DNA of 59,399 nt, from NCBI GenBank assembly GCA_021155045.1, contig JAJNQB010000022.1, positions 1 to 59,399 on the forward strand, given 5' to 3'. The stretch comes from Arcticibacter sp. GTDB lineage: Bacteria; Bacteroidota; Bacteroidia; 2-12-FULL-35-15. A program made the translations under genes and the position numbers. The first letter of the stretch is position 1. Every line of letters begins with the position of its first letter. Under the pieces are notes generated by a model. It was given only the letters and a program-made list of their open reading frames with translations, did no database searches and was not told where the DNA came from. Shown one piece after another: positions 18,539 through 26,313 of this stretch.

Positions 18539-18826
18539 GTGTTCTCACATACCAAAGAAAACCACCAATTCGCATTAAAATGGCGAGTGATTCGGTGAGT
18601 AAGTTAAACGAAAAAAAAGACTCACCAAAAATAGCTTAGCTTCTTCGGCTGGCGCAAGTTTTCAACTCGTACCTTATATTATTGGGCATTTTGCCCATTT
18701 GCATAGTGGCGAGACACCACCTAATATTGGGAACAAGCGAAATACGCTCGCTCTAACAGGGCAATGTTAGATGCCTTGCTAAAACAGGATATAATAGCTT
18801 TAACCTAACAAAGATACAAAACCAAC
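18539..18826. other. Noncoding region with a run of small hairpins
   Basis: No gene is seen here. Between 18683 and 18771 four short palindromes follow one another: GGGCATTTTGCCC (18684-18696), GTGG/CCAC (18706-18720), AGCG/CGCT (18736-18748) and TCTAACA/TGTTAGA (18752-18771). The stretch looks richer in G and C than its surroundings. The last palindrome, followed by TGCC, resembles the core boxes of integron attC sites, but the spacing is far shorter than in a normal attC. Confidence 0.5.
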
Positions 18827-19417
18827 TTAACAACAATCAGCTTTTCCTCCCTCTTGTATTGGTGGGCAAGGAACTGAGCCATAAGAACAGTAAACACAAC
18901 AATCTCCTTGTTTAGGCTTCAATTGTTTTTTACAATTTTCACATTCATAAAAGTATTGGCAAGCGTCTGTTGGCATTGTTTCTTCTTTTTTGTGTCCACA
19001 ATAAGGGCAAGTAATTGTGGACTGAAGTATAACGGATTTATTTTTCATAAGATTAAATATTTTGGTTTCATAATAGTTGATGATTCCTGCTATCATTAAT
19101 CCAATCATACCTAAGTTGGTAAAATCACTTCCTTGGTATGAACTAAAATAATTATAAAAAACAAAAACAACAGAAATTAATGCAATAAGAAGTGCAAGTA
19201 CTTTTTTATGATATAAATAAGAAAAAATGTTTCCGATTAAGGCAATAACTGAAAAACCAAGAAAAATATACATCGTTGAATTGCCAAATAATTCAACCGA
19301 CCCAAACCCAAAAGCAGAAAGAATTACTCCAAATAATGGAAAGCAGCAAGGCGAAGTGATGGCAGTAATCAACAAACCAATCAAACCTATTTTTTCAACT
19401 ATTGATCGACTTTTCAT
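18827..19417 (-). CDS. MerC-like membrane protein fused to a GDCCxC domain
   Basis: The protein has 196 residues in two parts. Residues 1-125 are four hydrophobic helices of MerC type, with the metal-binding-like pair Cys24-Cys25 in the first helix (TSPCCFPLFG). Residues about 130-196 are cysteine-rich: Cys137/Cys140 and Cys159/Cys162 look like a zinc ribbon, followed by GDCCVYC (171-177), the signature of the GDCCVxC family, and a terminal Cys-Cys. MerC carries mercuric ions across the inner membrane; the GDCCVxC domain is of unknown function and in some relatives carries selenocysteine, though here all are cysteine codons. No merA, merR or merT is nearby. A heavy-metal or thiol-redox role is an inference. 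Confidence 0.8.
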   Translation of the reverse strand: MKSRSIVEKIGLIGLLITAITSPCCFPLFGVILSAFGFGSVELFGNSTMYIFLGFSVIALIGNIFSYLYHKKVLALLIALISVVFVFYNYFSSYQGSDFTNLGMIGLMIAGIINYYETKIFNLMKNKSVILQSTITCPYCGHKKEETMPTDACQYFYECENCKKQLKPKQGDCCVYCSYGSVPCPPIQEGGKADCC

Positions 19418-19485
19418 TTTTTATTATTCTTTTTAGATATGTTGAATCGTAATTAATCAGTAGCTCGACTGTATTAAATGAACAT

Positions 19486-20880
19486 TTATTTTTTCGAACT
19501 AAATAATTCAGGATGAAAAGTTATCATTAGATAACTTGAAATTGGCACTCTACTGCTGTTTCCACCCTTTAGTATTTCCATACTTTTTTCCGCAAACATA
19601 TAAGAAAAACCGAAATCAAGTGTAGCAATATCACTTAATTTATATTTTACGGATAAATCATTTTCTGCTCCTAGATAATGATTGATAATATTATTATTTG
19701 CATCTGTTACTTTATTCTGGAAGTAAAATAAATGTGCGTCAGATCGTAGATATAATTTTTTGTTTATTTCATAAATTAAAAATAAGTAAGGATTTATCAA
19801 TCCTCCATTTTTAAGATCTTTAGGAAACGAAGTAAAATAATCCATATTTCCCATAAATCTCCAAGCAACACCATAAAGTGGGACAAATGATTTAGAAAAT
19901 TCAGATGATTTTGTTGCATCATCTCCGCTCATATACTCTACGCCCAAACGAGTCGTGAGTTTTTTTATTTTAATTTGTATTTCTGGCTGTAAATAATAAG
20001 CAGCAATTTTTTTTCCAGATTGTAATTTTCCGTATTGATAATATCCACACACTGTTCCATAAACAGTTCCTTTTTCAAATTCAAGTCGTCCACCTGAAGT
20101 TCCTCTTTCATAAAGGGTTCGGGGGGATACTTTACTTTCATAACCATCGGCAGCATTAATAGCTGTAAGTGAAAAATATTTATGAAGTTTTACTTTCAAA
20201 AAATGTACATTTAATAACTTATAATTAGTAAATGTGTTGGGCGAAAAATCTGTTTCAAAAATTCGTTCTGATGTTTGATTAAAGCAAACAACAAATTCTG
20301 AAAGTATTTTTTCACTGTTATAAATAAAATTAATCCCATCATGTGCTTTGCTTGCTTGGTTCCAGTTTGCAGCTGAAAACAAACGCCCATTATCTAATTC
20401 CAATTTCTGTCTTCCTGCTCTTACAAACCATTTATTTGAAAAATATGATTCAACGTATGCTTCAAATACACCTAGAGTGCCACTTGTTGATGCTTGCCCA
20501 TATTGTCCCCAAACTCTTATATCTTGAATAGAAGTATGAAATTTAAATTTGGGTTGTGAATACGTAAAATACAAACGACTACGTTGACTTACAAAATAAG
20601 CAGCTTGTGTAGTATCATTTGGCAACTGTTTATATCCATCATGATATTCAAATCGAGGTCGGTAATCAAGTCCGATAATAAATGTCTTGCTAGGTAAATT
20701 TTTATTTTCGTTCAATGCAGTAACAAGTATTATTGAATCTGCTCCTTGTTGCGTAAGTAGTTGTTTTTTGATTACTGTATCAATTAAATTACTTTTTGTT
20801 TGTGCTTGAATACTCATTACCCATAAACATTGTAACAAAATTGCTGGCAGAAAAAAAATCTTACTTATTATATTTTTCAT
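19486..20880 (-). CDS. Alginate-export-type outer-membrane porin
   Basis: The protein has about 464 residues when started at the ATG at 20880 (MKNIISKIFF), which gives a clean signal peptide ending near QAQT. The mature part is a beta-barrel of the alginate-export fold: FIIGLDYRPRFEYHDGY, YFVSQRSRLYFTYSQPKFKFHTSIQDIRVWG, WFVRAGRQKLELDNGRLF and a late LTTRLGVEYMSGDD. Members with this fold are single-protein outer-membrane channels. In Bacteroidota they often lie near respiratory or anion-related genes rather than near alginate genes, and no alginate gene is present here. It follows the ModE gene in the same direction (about 110 bases), so molybdenum- or oxyanion-linked regulation is possible but unproven. 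Confidence 0.72.
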   Translation of the reverse strand: MKNIISKIFFLPAILLQCLWVMSIQAQTKSNLIDTVIKKQLLTQQGADSIILVTALNENKNLPSKTFIIGLDYRPRFEYHDGYKQLPNDTTQAAYFVSQRSRLYFTYSQPKFKFHTSIQDIRVWGQYGQASTSGTLGVFEAYVESYFSNKWFVRAGRQKLELDNGRLFSAANWNQASKAHDGINFIYNSEKILSEFVVCFNQTSERIFETDFSPNTFTNYKLLNVHFLKVKLHKYFSLTAINAADGYESKVSPRTLYERGTSGGRLEFEKGTVYGTVCGYYQYGKLQSGKKIAAYYLQPEIQIKIKKLTTRLGVEYMSGDDATKSSEFSKSFVPLYGVAWRFMGNMDYFTSFPKDLKNGGLINPYLFLIYEINKKLYLRSDAHLFYFQNKVTDANNNIINHYLGAENDLSVKYKLSDIATLDFGFSYMFAEKSMEILKGGNSSRVPISSYLMITFHPELFSSKK

Positions 20881-20990
20881 TTTTTTGTTTGTATGTAAAT
20901 GTTTTATGATTATTTCAAAGATTATTATCAATTTGTTTGATTGTATTTTTATTCGATATGTTTATTTAGGAATAGCGATAAGTAAAAAAA

Positions 20991-21338
20991 TTATAGCTTT
21001 ATTTTTTTTGATTCTTCGTTAATAAATACTTTTACTTTATTTTTCATCTTATTAAATTCATCAATTACTTTTAAACCAGCTTGAGTAACTATTGTTCCTC
21101 CTCCACTTTTACCTCCAAGCTGTTTTTCAACCAAAGGTTTGTTTGAGCGTTCATTCATTTCAGTAACCATTTGCCATGCTTGACGATAAGACATTTTCAT
21201 CAATTTAGCAGCATTCGCAATAGAGCCAGTTTCCTTTATTTTTTCGAGTAGTTCCACCCTACCAATTCCGAGCAGTTTCTCATTACCTGCAAAAAACCAA
21301 ATGCGAAATTGAATATTATATTTATTTTTCTTTGTCAT
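20991..21338 (-). CDS. ModE-type winged-helix regulator, HTH domain only
   Basis: The protein has about 115 residues starting at the ATG at 21338; an upstream in-frame TTG at 21341 is less likely. It matches the N-terminal DNA-binding half of ModE: LEKIKETGSIANAAKLMKMSYRQAWQMVTEMN is the helix-turn-helix, and EKQLGGKSGGGTIVTQAGLKVIDEF is the wing. The C-terminal molybdate-binding TOBE repeats of E. coli ModE are missing, so it cannot sense molybdate by that route. A 12-bp perfect palindrome, GTTTTATAAAAC, lies 6 bases upstream (21345-21356) and could be its own operator. It is divergent from the nitrosative-stress operon and upstream of the porin gene. Confidence 0.82.
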   Translation of the reverse strand: MTKKNKYNIQFRIWFFAGNEKLLGIGRVELLEKIKETGSIANAAKLMKMSYRQAWQMVTEMNERSNKPLVEKQLGGKSGGGTIVTQAGLKVIDEFNKMKNKVKVFINEESKKIKL

Positions 21339-21344
21339 CAATAT

Positions 21345-21356
21345 GTTTTATAAAAC
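21345..21356. promoter_or_regulatory. Palindrome, possible ModE operator
   Basis: GTTTTATAAAAC is a perfect 12-base palindrome directly upstream of the ModE-type gene. Its position suggests autoregulation. AT-rich palindromes occur by chance in a genome this AT-rich, so the call is tentative. Confidence 0.3.
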
Positions 21357-21804
21357 ACATCGCAAAATAAACTGTTGAACAATTATAAAAAAATGACTTT
21401 TATCATGGATAAGAAGTATATGCAACTGAAATTACTCGTAAAACAAAATTCTATATCTCATTATAAACCGCAATTAGACAGTAGAAAGCTTTGGAAAAAC
21501 TGCGCTATCTGTCTTAATGCGGTTAATCCCGATTTAGTGTTTGTTAGAATTTCTTATCTCCATAAAATACAAGAAAGTATTACAAACATTTAATCGTAGG
21601 TAGTTCAAATAATGAACTGCCTATTTAGGGTTAAATAGTAAAACAGGAGCAGATAGTTAAAGAAACAGCTTATTCATTACTCCTCTCAAATAATTTCTTA
21701 ACTAAATTTTTCTAAAAAAATAAATATAAAGAATTAAAGACCTTTTTATCTTTTATTTAAAAAAAGTGTTTATCTTTGTACAATAAATCTTTAAAAATAT
21801 AACA
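21357..21804. other. Divergent intergenic region with a strong hairpin
   Basis: This region separates the ModE-type gene from the nitrosative-stress operon. It contains an 11-bp hairpin (21597-21623, TAGGTAGTTCA / TGAACTGCCTA with one G-U pair, loop AATAA) without a T tract and the -7 box at 21771. A 72-codon frame at 21375-21593 ends just before the hairpin, but its start codons are poor and the product resembles nothing known, so I do not call it a gene. Confidence 0.4.
21771..21778 (+). promoter_or_regulatory. -7 box of the nitrosative-stress operon
   Basis: TATCTTTG matches TAnnTTTG exactly and lies 26 bases before the ric start codon. The -33 position is T-rich but lacks a clean TTTG, as would fit a promoter helped by an activator. 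Confidence 0.5.
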
Positions 21805-22749
21805 ATGGAAACATTAGATGTAACTAAAATTGAACCAAGACTCAAACATCCATCAATCTTTGAAAAGTTTGATGCATTAGCTGATGGGCAATCATTTGTA
21901 ATACATAACGACCACGACCCTGTTCCTCTTTACTATCAAATGATAGCAGAACGCGGACAAATATTTGAATGGGAATACCTGAAAAAAGGTCCCGAAATAT
22001 TTGAAGTAAAAATTACAAAACTGAAAGCTGGCGAAAAATCAAAAACAATTGGAGAATTAGTAGCTAGTGATTATAGAAAAGCAGAAGTGTTTCGCAAATT
22101 CGGACTGGATTTTTGCTGTGGAGGACATAAAACGCTAAAAGAAGCTTGTGATAAAAAAGGGATAAATGTCTTAGAAGTAGAATCGGCTATTGCTGAAATA
22201 GAAAAAACTTCAAAAAATAATCAACAAGATTTTAATAACTGGGAGCTGGATTTTCTTGCTGATTATATTGTTATTACACACCATAAATACGTTACAGAAG
22301 CAATTCCTATGTTAAATGAATTTAGTGCAAAAGTTGCACGTGTTCATGGCAGCAGCCATCCAGAAGTAATTGAAATTGCCAAACATTATAATGCAGTTGC
22401 AGAAGAGCTATCTATGCACATGCCTAAAGAGGAAAATATACTTTTTCCTTATATAAAATCGATGGTAGAAGCGAAACGAAAAGAGCTTCCAATATCAAGT
22501 CCAGGTTTTGGAACAATTGCGAATCCTATTCGCATGATGGAAGCAGAACATGTTTCTGCCGGAGGAAATATGGAAAAAGTAAACGAACTGAGCAATGGAT
22601 ATGCTCCTCCAGTTGATGCATGCGCATCGTACCGTGTTTTATTTGCCAAATTAAAAGAATTTGAAGAGGATCTTCACCAACACATTCATCTTGAAAACAA
22701 TATTCTTTTTCCGAAAGCAATTGAATTAGAAAAAGAACTTCTGAACTAA
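21805..22749 (+). CDS. ric: Ric/ScdA-type Fe-S cluster repair di-iron protein
   Basis: The protein has 314 residues in three parts: an N-terminal DUF2249 domain (about 1-70), the ScdA_N/DUF542 segment with KFGLDFCCGGHKTLKEAC (Cys104-Cys105), and a hemerythrin-like domain with His159/His160, His181, His205, Glu209, His249, His291 and His295 as likely di-iron ligands. Proteins of the RIC family (YtfE, ScdA, DnrN) repair Fe-S clusters damaged by nitric oxide or peroxide and act in the cytoplasm. The extra DUF2249 domain is found in Bacteroidota forms. It opens a tight six-gene operon: the next gene begins 1 base after its stop. Confidence 0.9.
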   Translation: METLDVTKIEPRLKHPSIFEKFDALADGQSFVIHNDHDPVPLYYQMIAERGQIFEWEYLKKGPEIFEVKITKLKAGEKSKTIGELVASDYRKAEVFRKFGLDFCCGGHKTLKEACDKKGINVLEVESAIAEIEKTSKNNQQDFNNWELDFLADYIVITHHKYVTEAIPMLNEFSAKVARVHGSSHPEVIEIAKHYNAVAEELSMHMPKEENILFPYIKSMVEAKRKELPISSPGFGTIANPIRMMEAEHVSAGGNMEKVNELSNGYAPPVDACASYRVLFAKLKEFEEDLHQHIHLENNILFPKAIELEKELLN

Positions 22750-22750
22750 A

Positions 22751-23230
22751 ATGAGTATTGGGTATTATATATCCGTTTTTGTGCACATTGTTTGTGGAGC
22801 ATTTTGGATAGGAGGAATGTTATTTCTTCCTCTGATAATTTTACCTGGAATAAAAGGGCATCCCGACCGTATAAATATCCTATATAAAACAGGAATAAAA
22901 TTTCGCTTTTACGGCTGGGTTGCTCTATCTATTCTATTAATTACGGGTTTATTAAATATCTATTTAAGAGGTTTGCCTTTTACATGGATTTTTTTTGAAA
23001 AAACCAATTACGGAAATTTAGTGATTTACAAATTTTTTATTTTTATTAGCATTATTATTATTAGTGCTATTCACGATTTTTTTATCGGAGATAAAGCAAT
23101 CGAAGCAATGCAAAAAAATTTAAACCCAAAACTCAAATACATTGCAAGGTGGTCGGGTAGAATTAATCTGCTACTAGCTTTAATAATGGCATTTTTAGGA
23201 GTAATAATATCAAGGGGAGGAAATTTATAA
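22751..23230 (+). CDS. CopD-like four-helix membrane protein
   Basis: The 159-residue protein has four transmembrane segments (about 6-28, 52-72, 93-113 and 138-157). The opening ISVFVHIVCGAFWIGGMLFLPLIILPG resembles CopD and related heme- or copper-binding membrane proteins, in which a histidine of helix 1 (here His12) and a later histidine can bind metal. It is packed between ric and the DUF2249 gene with 1- and 22-base spacers, so it is part of the same transcript. A role in copper or heme handling for a respiratory NO response is inferred from context. Confidence 0.65.
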   Translation: MSIGYYISVFVHIVCGAFWIGGMLFLPLIILPGIKGHPDRINILYKTGIKFRFYGWVALSILLITGLLNIYLRGLPFTWIFFEKTNYGNLVIYKFFIFISIIIISAIHDFFIGDKAIEAMQKNLNPKLKYIARWSGRINLLLALIMAFLGVIISRGGNL

Positions 23231-23252
23231 AATCAAAATTGTAATCTAAAAA

Positions 23253-24062
23253 ATGAAAATAAATAGCCAAACAAAAATATCGATAATTCTTAAGCATAAC
23301 AAAGATGCAATAGAAGCAATTGCTTCTATTAATCCACATTTCAACAAGCTCAGAAACCCTATACTTCGCAGTATCCTTGCCCCTAGAGTTACTGTTGAAG
23401 ATGCAGCTAAAATTGGCAAATGTAGCATAGCCGATATCCTAAACAAATTATCGGCAATTGGATTTGAAACAGAATATGAAATTCAAAAAAAAGAAACAAA
23501 GCAAACAACTCATCCTAATTCAGCTATAATAAAAATCATCCAATCAGGAAAAGTAAAAACATTGGATGTACAACCAATATTAAAAGAAGGAACCGATCCC
23601 TTTAATAAAATTATGGAAAAATTAAAAGAAGTTCCAGAAGGGTTTGTACTGCAGATAATAAATTCATTTGAGCCCACTCCATTGATAAAAATTTTGAATA
23701 AAAAAGGCTACGAGAGTTATGTAAAAACAGAAGAAAAAATCGTTTACACCTACTTTTTAAAAGGTATAGAAAGGGAAACAAGTATGGATGCTTTTATTTT
23801 AAAAATATCGATAGCTGAAATGGAAAAAGAAAAGGAAAAATTTAAGAATACACTACACGAAATAGATGTACGTGATCTTGAAATGCCTTTACCAATGATT
23901 ACCGTTTTAAATGAGTTGGAAAATTTACCGAAAGGATATGCTTTGTTTGTTCATCATAAAAAAGTACCACAATATCTTTTACCTGAACTTGAAGATCGGC
24001 ATTTTAAAATATTAATATCGGAACTAGAGGAAGGAAATGTAAAATTATTAATTCATAAATAA
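23253..24062 (+). CDS. DUF1858 plus double DUF2249 protein
   Basis: The protein has 269 residues in three segments. Residues about 1-75 match DUF1858, a small helical domain often next to hybrid-cluster or Ric proteins. Residues about 101-170 are a DUF2249 domain beginning KTLDVQPIL, and residues about 205-269 are a second, beginning EIDVRDLEMPLP. DUF2249 has the SirA/TusA-like fold but this protein has no conserved cysteine in the first strand, so sulfur transfer is unlikely. The same domain also forms the N-terminus of the Ric protein two genes upstream, which suggests they contact a shared partner. The stop is 1 base from the next start. Confidence 0.75.
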   Translation: MKINSQTKISIILKHNKDAIEAIASINPHFNKLRNPILRSILAPRVTVEDAAKIGKCSIADILNKLSAIGFETEYEIQKKETKQTTHPNSAIIKIIQSGKVKTLDVQPILKEGTDPFNKIMEKLKEVPEGFVLQIINSFEPTPLIKILNKKGYESYVKTEEKIVYTYFLKGIERETSMDAFILKISIAEMEKEKEKFKNTLHEIDVRDLEMPLPMITVLNELENLPKGYALFVHHKKVPQYLLPELEDRHFKILISELEEGNVKLLIHK

Positions 24063-24063
24063 G

Positions 24064-25347
24064 ATGCAGTTAATAGCAAGTAAAAATTCACCATCTTCTC
24101 AAATTATTATTCCTCATTTTGTATTTGGTGGATTTTGTTGGCTTGTCGCAACAATACTCATTATTTTTTATCCTGAAGCATTTGTTCAACATTACTTCAA
24201 TCCAAAATTACTGTCCATAACTCACTTATTAGCTTTAGGCTGGATGACCATAATAATATTTGGTGCCCTATATCAACTTATTCCTGTTATATTCGAAGTA
24301 AAGCTATACAGCGAACAACTTTCTTTTGTTTCATTTATTTTATTAGCAACATGCTCTATTTCACTTGCTATTTCTTTTTGGAATTTTTGGATAGGAATGC
24401 CAATGTATATTTCAGCAGCAGGAATAATAGTTGCTGTTATTCTATTTACAGTAAATATTTATTTTACTGCATTAAAAACAAAAAAAGAAAGCATTGAAAA
24501 AGATTTTATTCTTACTTCGGTTATTTGGTTATTGTTTACAGTAGGAGTTGGATTAACACTATCAATTAATTTAAGAAATCCTTTTCTATCTCTTCCAACT
24601 ACAGAATTGTTAAAACTTCATGCTCATGCCGGAATTGCGGGCTGGTTTATCCAGCTGATAATCGGAGTTAGTAGTCGTTTACTTCCTATGTTTATGGTTT
24701 CTCATAACCTAAATATGAAAAAATTAAAATGTGCATACTATCTCATAAACGCAGGTTTGATTTCTGGCATTATCTTTTTATTTATTCAATGGCAAGTAGC
24801 GGTAATAATAAGTGTTTTTTCTGTTGCTATTGGCGTTATTTTTTTTCTTTCATTTCAGCTTGAAGCATACAAAAAAAGAGTACGAAAACAACTTGATACA
24901 GGAATGAAACAATCAGCTCTTTCATTTATTTTTTTACTCATTGCTTTAATTCTTGCACTTATTCTTGTTATTGATTTCAAAAAAGCTTTTTCCATCACAC
25001 TACAAATGGCAGTAGTTTATGGTAGCACATTAATGCTAGGCTTTATAAGTTCTCTTATTATGGGGCAAACGTATAAAACACTTCCTTTTATCGTTTGGCT
25101 GAATACCTATCGTAACCGAGTAGGTAAAGCAAAAATACCTTTGCCAAAAGAGCTTTATTCTGAAAATTTTGCGAATATCCAATTATGGTTTTTTGCAACT
25201 GGATTTATAATAATGATGGCAGGAATATTTTTAAAAATAACTTCCATAGTAAGTTCAGGAGGAATCGTACTTTTTTGTTCTGTTTTGCTTTACAACTTTA
25301 ATATACTTAAAATTGTTTTTCATAAACCTACAACTCTAAATAAATAA
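24064..25347 (+). CDS. Heme-copper-oxidase subunit I-like / NnrS-like membrane protein
   Basis: The protein has 427 residues and about 12 transmembrane segments. Conserved-looking histidines sit in or near helices: His18, His43, His54 in ITHLLALGWMT, the pair His186/His188 in KLHAHAGIAGWF, and His214. Such THxxxLGW and HAHxGxxGW patterns are shared by cbb3-type subunit I and the NnrS family. It lacks the full set of six histidines and the Tyr needed for a catalytic oxidase, so it is more likely a heme- or NO-binding accessory protein than a terminal oxidase. It lies inside the nitrosative-stress operon, 4 bases before the DUF59 gene. Confidence 0.7.
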   Translation: MQLIASKNSPSSQIIIPHFVFGGFCWLVATILIIFYPEAFVQHYFNPKLLSITHLLALGWMTIIIFGALYQLIPVIFEVKLYSEQLSFVSFILLATCSISLAISFWNFWIGMPMYISAAGIIVAVILFTVNIYFTALKTKKESIEKDFILTSVIWLLFTVGVGLTLSINLRNPFLSLPTTELLKLHAHAGIAGWFIQLIIGVSSRLLPMFMVSHNLNMKKLKCAYYLINAGLISGIIFLFIQWQVAVIISVFSVAIGVIFFLSFQLEAYKKRVRKQLDTGMKQSALSFIFLLIALILALILVIDFKKAFSITLQMAVVYGSTLMLGFISSLIMGQTYKTLPFIVWLNTYRNRVGKAKIPLPKELYSENFANIQLWFFATGFIIMMAGIFLKITSIVSSGGIVLFCSVLLYNFNILKIVFHKPTTLNK

Positions 25348-25351
25348 TAAT

Positions 25352-25660
25352 ATGGCTACTGAAAAAGAAAAAATTTTTTCTCTGCTCAAAGGAGTGATTG
25401 ACCCTGAATTGATGGTCAACATCATTGACCTAGGACTTGTGTATAATGTGCTATATGATGATGAGCAAAAAAAAATAATAGTTGAAATGACTTTAACCTC
25501 CCCAAGCTGCCCTCTTGGAGAAGTTATAATAAATGATGCAGAAGGAATATTAAAAATTCATTACCAAAATTTTACTGTAAATATAATTCTTGTATGGGAA
25601 CCCGCTTGGACTCCAGATTGTTTAACACAGCAAGGGAAAATAGCACTCGGTAAAAATTAA
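25352..25660 (+). CDS. DUF59 (SufT/MIP18-type) Fe-S assembly factor
   Basis: This is a 102-residue single-domain protein. It has the DUF59 core GVIDPELMVNIIDLGLVYNV, followed by MTLTSPSCPLGEVI with the conserved cysteine, and ends with WEPAWTPDCLTQQGKIALG. DUF59 proteins such as SufT and the PaaD group help mature or insert Fe-S clusters. Its place between an oxidase-like membrane protein and an Fe-S regulator fits repair or assembly of clusters attacked by NO. It is not beside a suf operon, so it is probably a dedicated copy. Confidence 0.85.
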   Translation: MATEKEKIFSLLKGVIDPELMVNIIDLGLVYNVLYDDEQKKIIVEMTLTSPSCPLGEVIINDAEGILKIHYQNFTVNIILVWEPAWTPDCLTQQGKIALGKN

Positions 25661-25671
25661 ACTCGTACACT

Positions 25672-26100
25672 ATGTTATCTCAAAAATGCAAATACGCTAT
25701 AAGAACTATTCTTTACTTAGCTTCAAAAAATGAAGAAGGAGAAAAGAAAGATTTAAAAAAAATATCTGAAGCATTAAAAATACCGACTCCCTATCTCGGA
25801 AAAATATTGCAAGAACTTGTTCCAAAAAAAATCATTTCATCCATTAAAGGTCCAAATGGAGGTTTTTTTCTAACAGAACAAAATCTTCAACTTCCTGTGA
25901 TAAAAATAATTGAAGCAATTGATGGTTTAACCTTATTTGAAGCTTGTGGTCTTGGACTACATGTTTGTTCAGATAAACATCCTTGTCCTATTCATAACGA
26001 TTTTAAAGTTGCCCGCGATCATCTAAAAAACATGTTTGCAAACAAAAGCATAGAGGAACTTGCTAAGGAAATTAATTCAAAGCATTTTATGCTTATTTAA
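25672..26100 (+). CDS. Rrf2-family regulator, NsrR/IscR-like
   Basis: This is a 142-residue winged-helix regulator. The N-terminus MLSQKCKYAIRTILYLAS and the HTH region with PTPYLGKILQELV are standard for Rrf2, followed by the wing SIKGPNGGFFL. Three cysteines, Cys92, Cys99 and Cys105, are spaced close to those that hold the Fe-S cluster in NsrR and IscR. Most relatives of this kind sense NO or Fe-S status. It is the last gene of the operon that starts at 21805, 11 bases after the DUF59 gene, so it could regulate the operon, though no operator can be proved from the sequence. Confidence 0.88.
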   Translation: MLSQKCKYAIRTILYLASKNEEGEKKDLKKISEALKIPTPYLGKILQELVPKKIISSIKGPNGGFFLTEQNLQLPVIKIIEAIDGLTLFEACGLGLHVCSDKHPCPIHNDFKVARDHLKNMFANKSIEELAKEINSKHFMLI

Positions 26101-26128
26101 GATTCACTCAAAAAGCAACACCGACAAG

Positions 26129-26172
26129 GCATTTATAGTAATATTCTATAGGCTTTCTATGTTACTAAATGC
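26129..26172 (+). terminator. Possible terminator hairpin after the Rrf2 gene
   Basis: An imperfect stem pairs GCATTTATAGTAATAT with ATGTTACTAAATGC about 30 bases after the Rrf2 stop. There is no strong T tract, so termination is uncertain. Confidence 0.3.
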
Positions 26173-26255
26173 TTAATTATTCAGCATTAAAACGCAACAA
26201 AAATTAAAGTCCACTAAAAGCACAATCGGTATAAAACAAATATTTTCATTTATTT

Positions 26256-26286
26256 TTTGTTAGATTCAAAAATAAACCTACTTTTG
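26256..26286 (+). promoter_or_regulatory. Promoter of tRNA-Asp
   Basis: TTTG at 26256-26259 and TACTTTTG at 26279-26286 match the Bacteroidota -33 and -7 boxes with a 19-base spacer. The mature tRNA-Asp begins 27 bases after the -7 box. Confidence 0.65.
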
Positions 26287-26313
26287 CAATCCAATTAAGT
26301 AAAAAGAACTTGA

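Noticed and set aside
18683..18771. An integron attC site
   Set aside because: The two core-like boxes are only 8 bases apart, much less than in known attC sites, and no integrase is present. Reported only as a hairpin cluster.
21375..21593. A possible 72-codon gene upstream of ric
   Set aside because: No convincing start, no recognised family, and its only support is that a hairpin follows it. Kept as a lead but not called.
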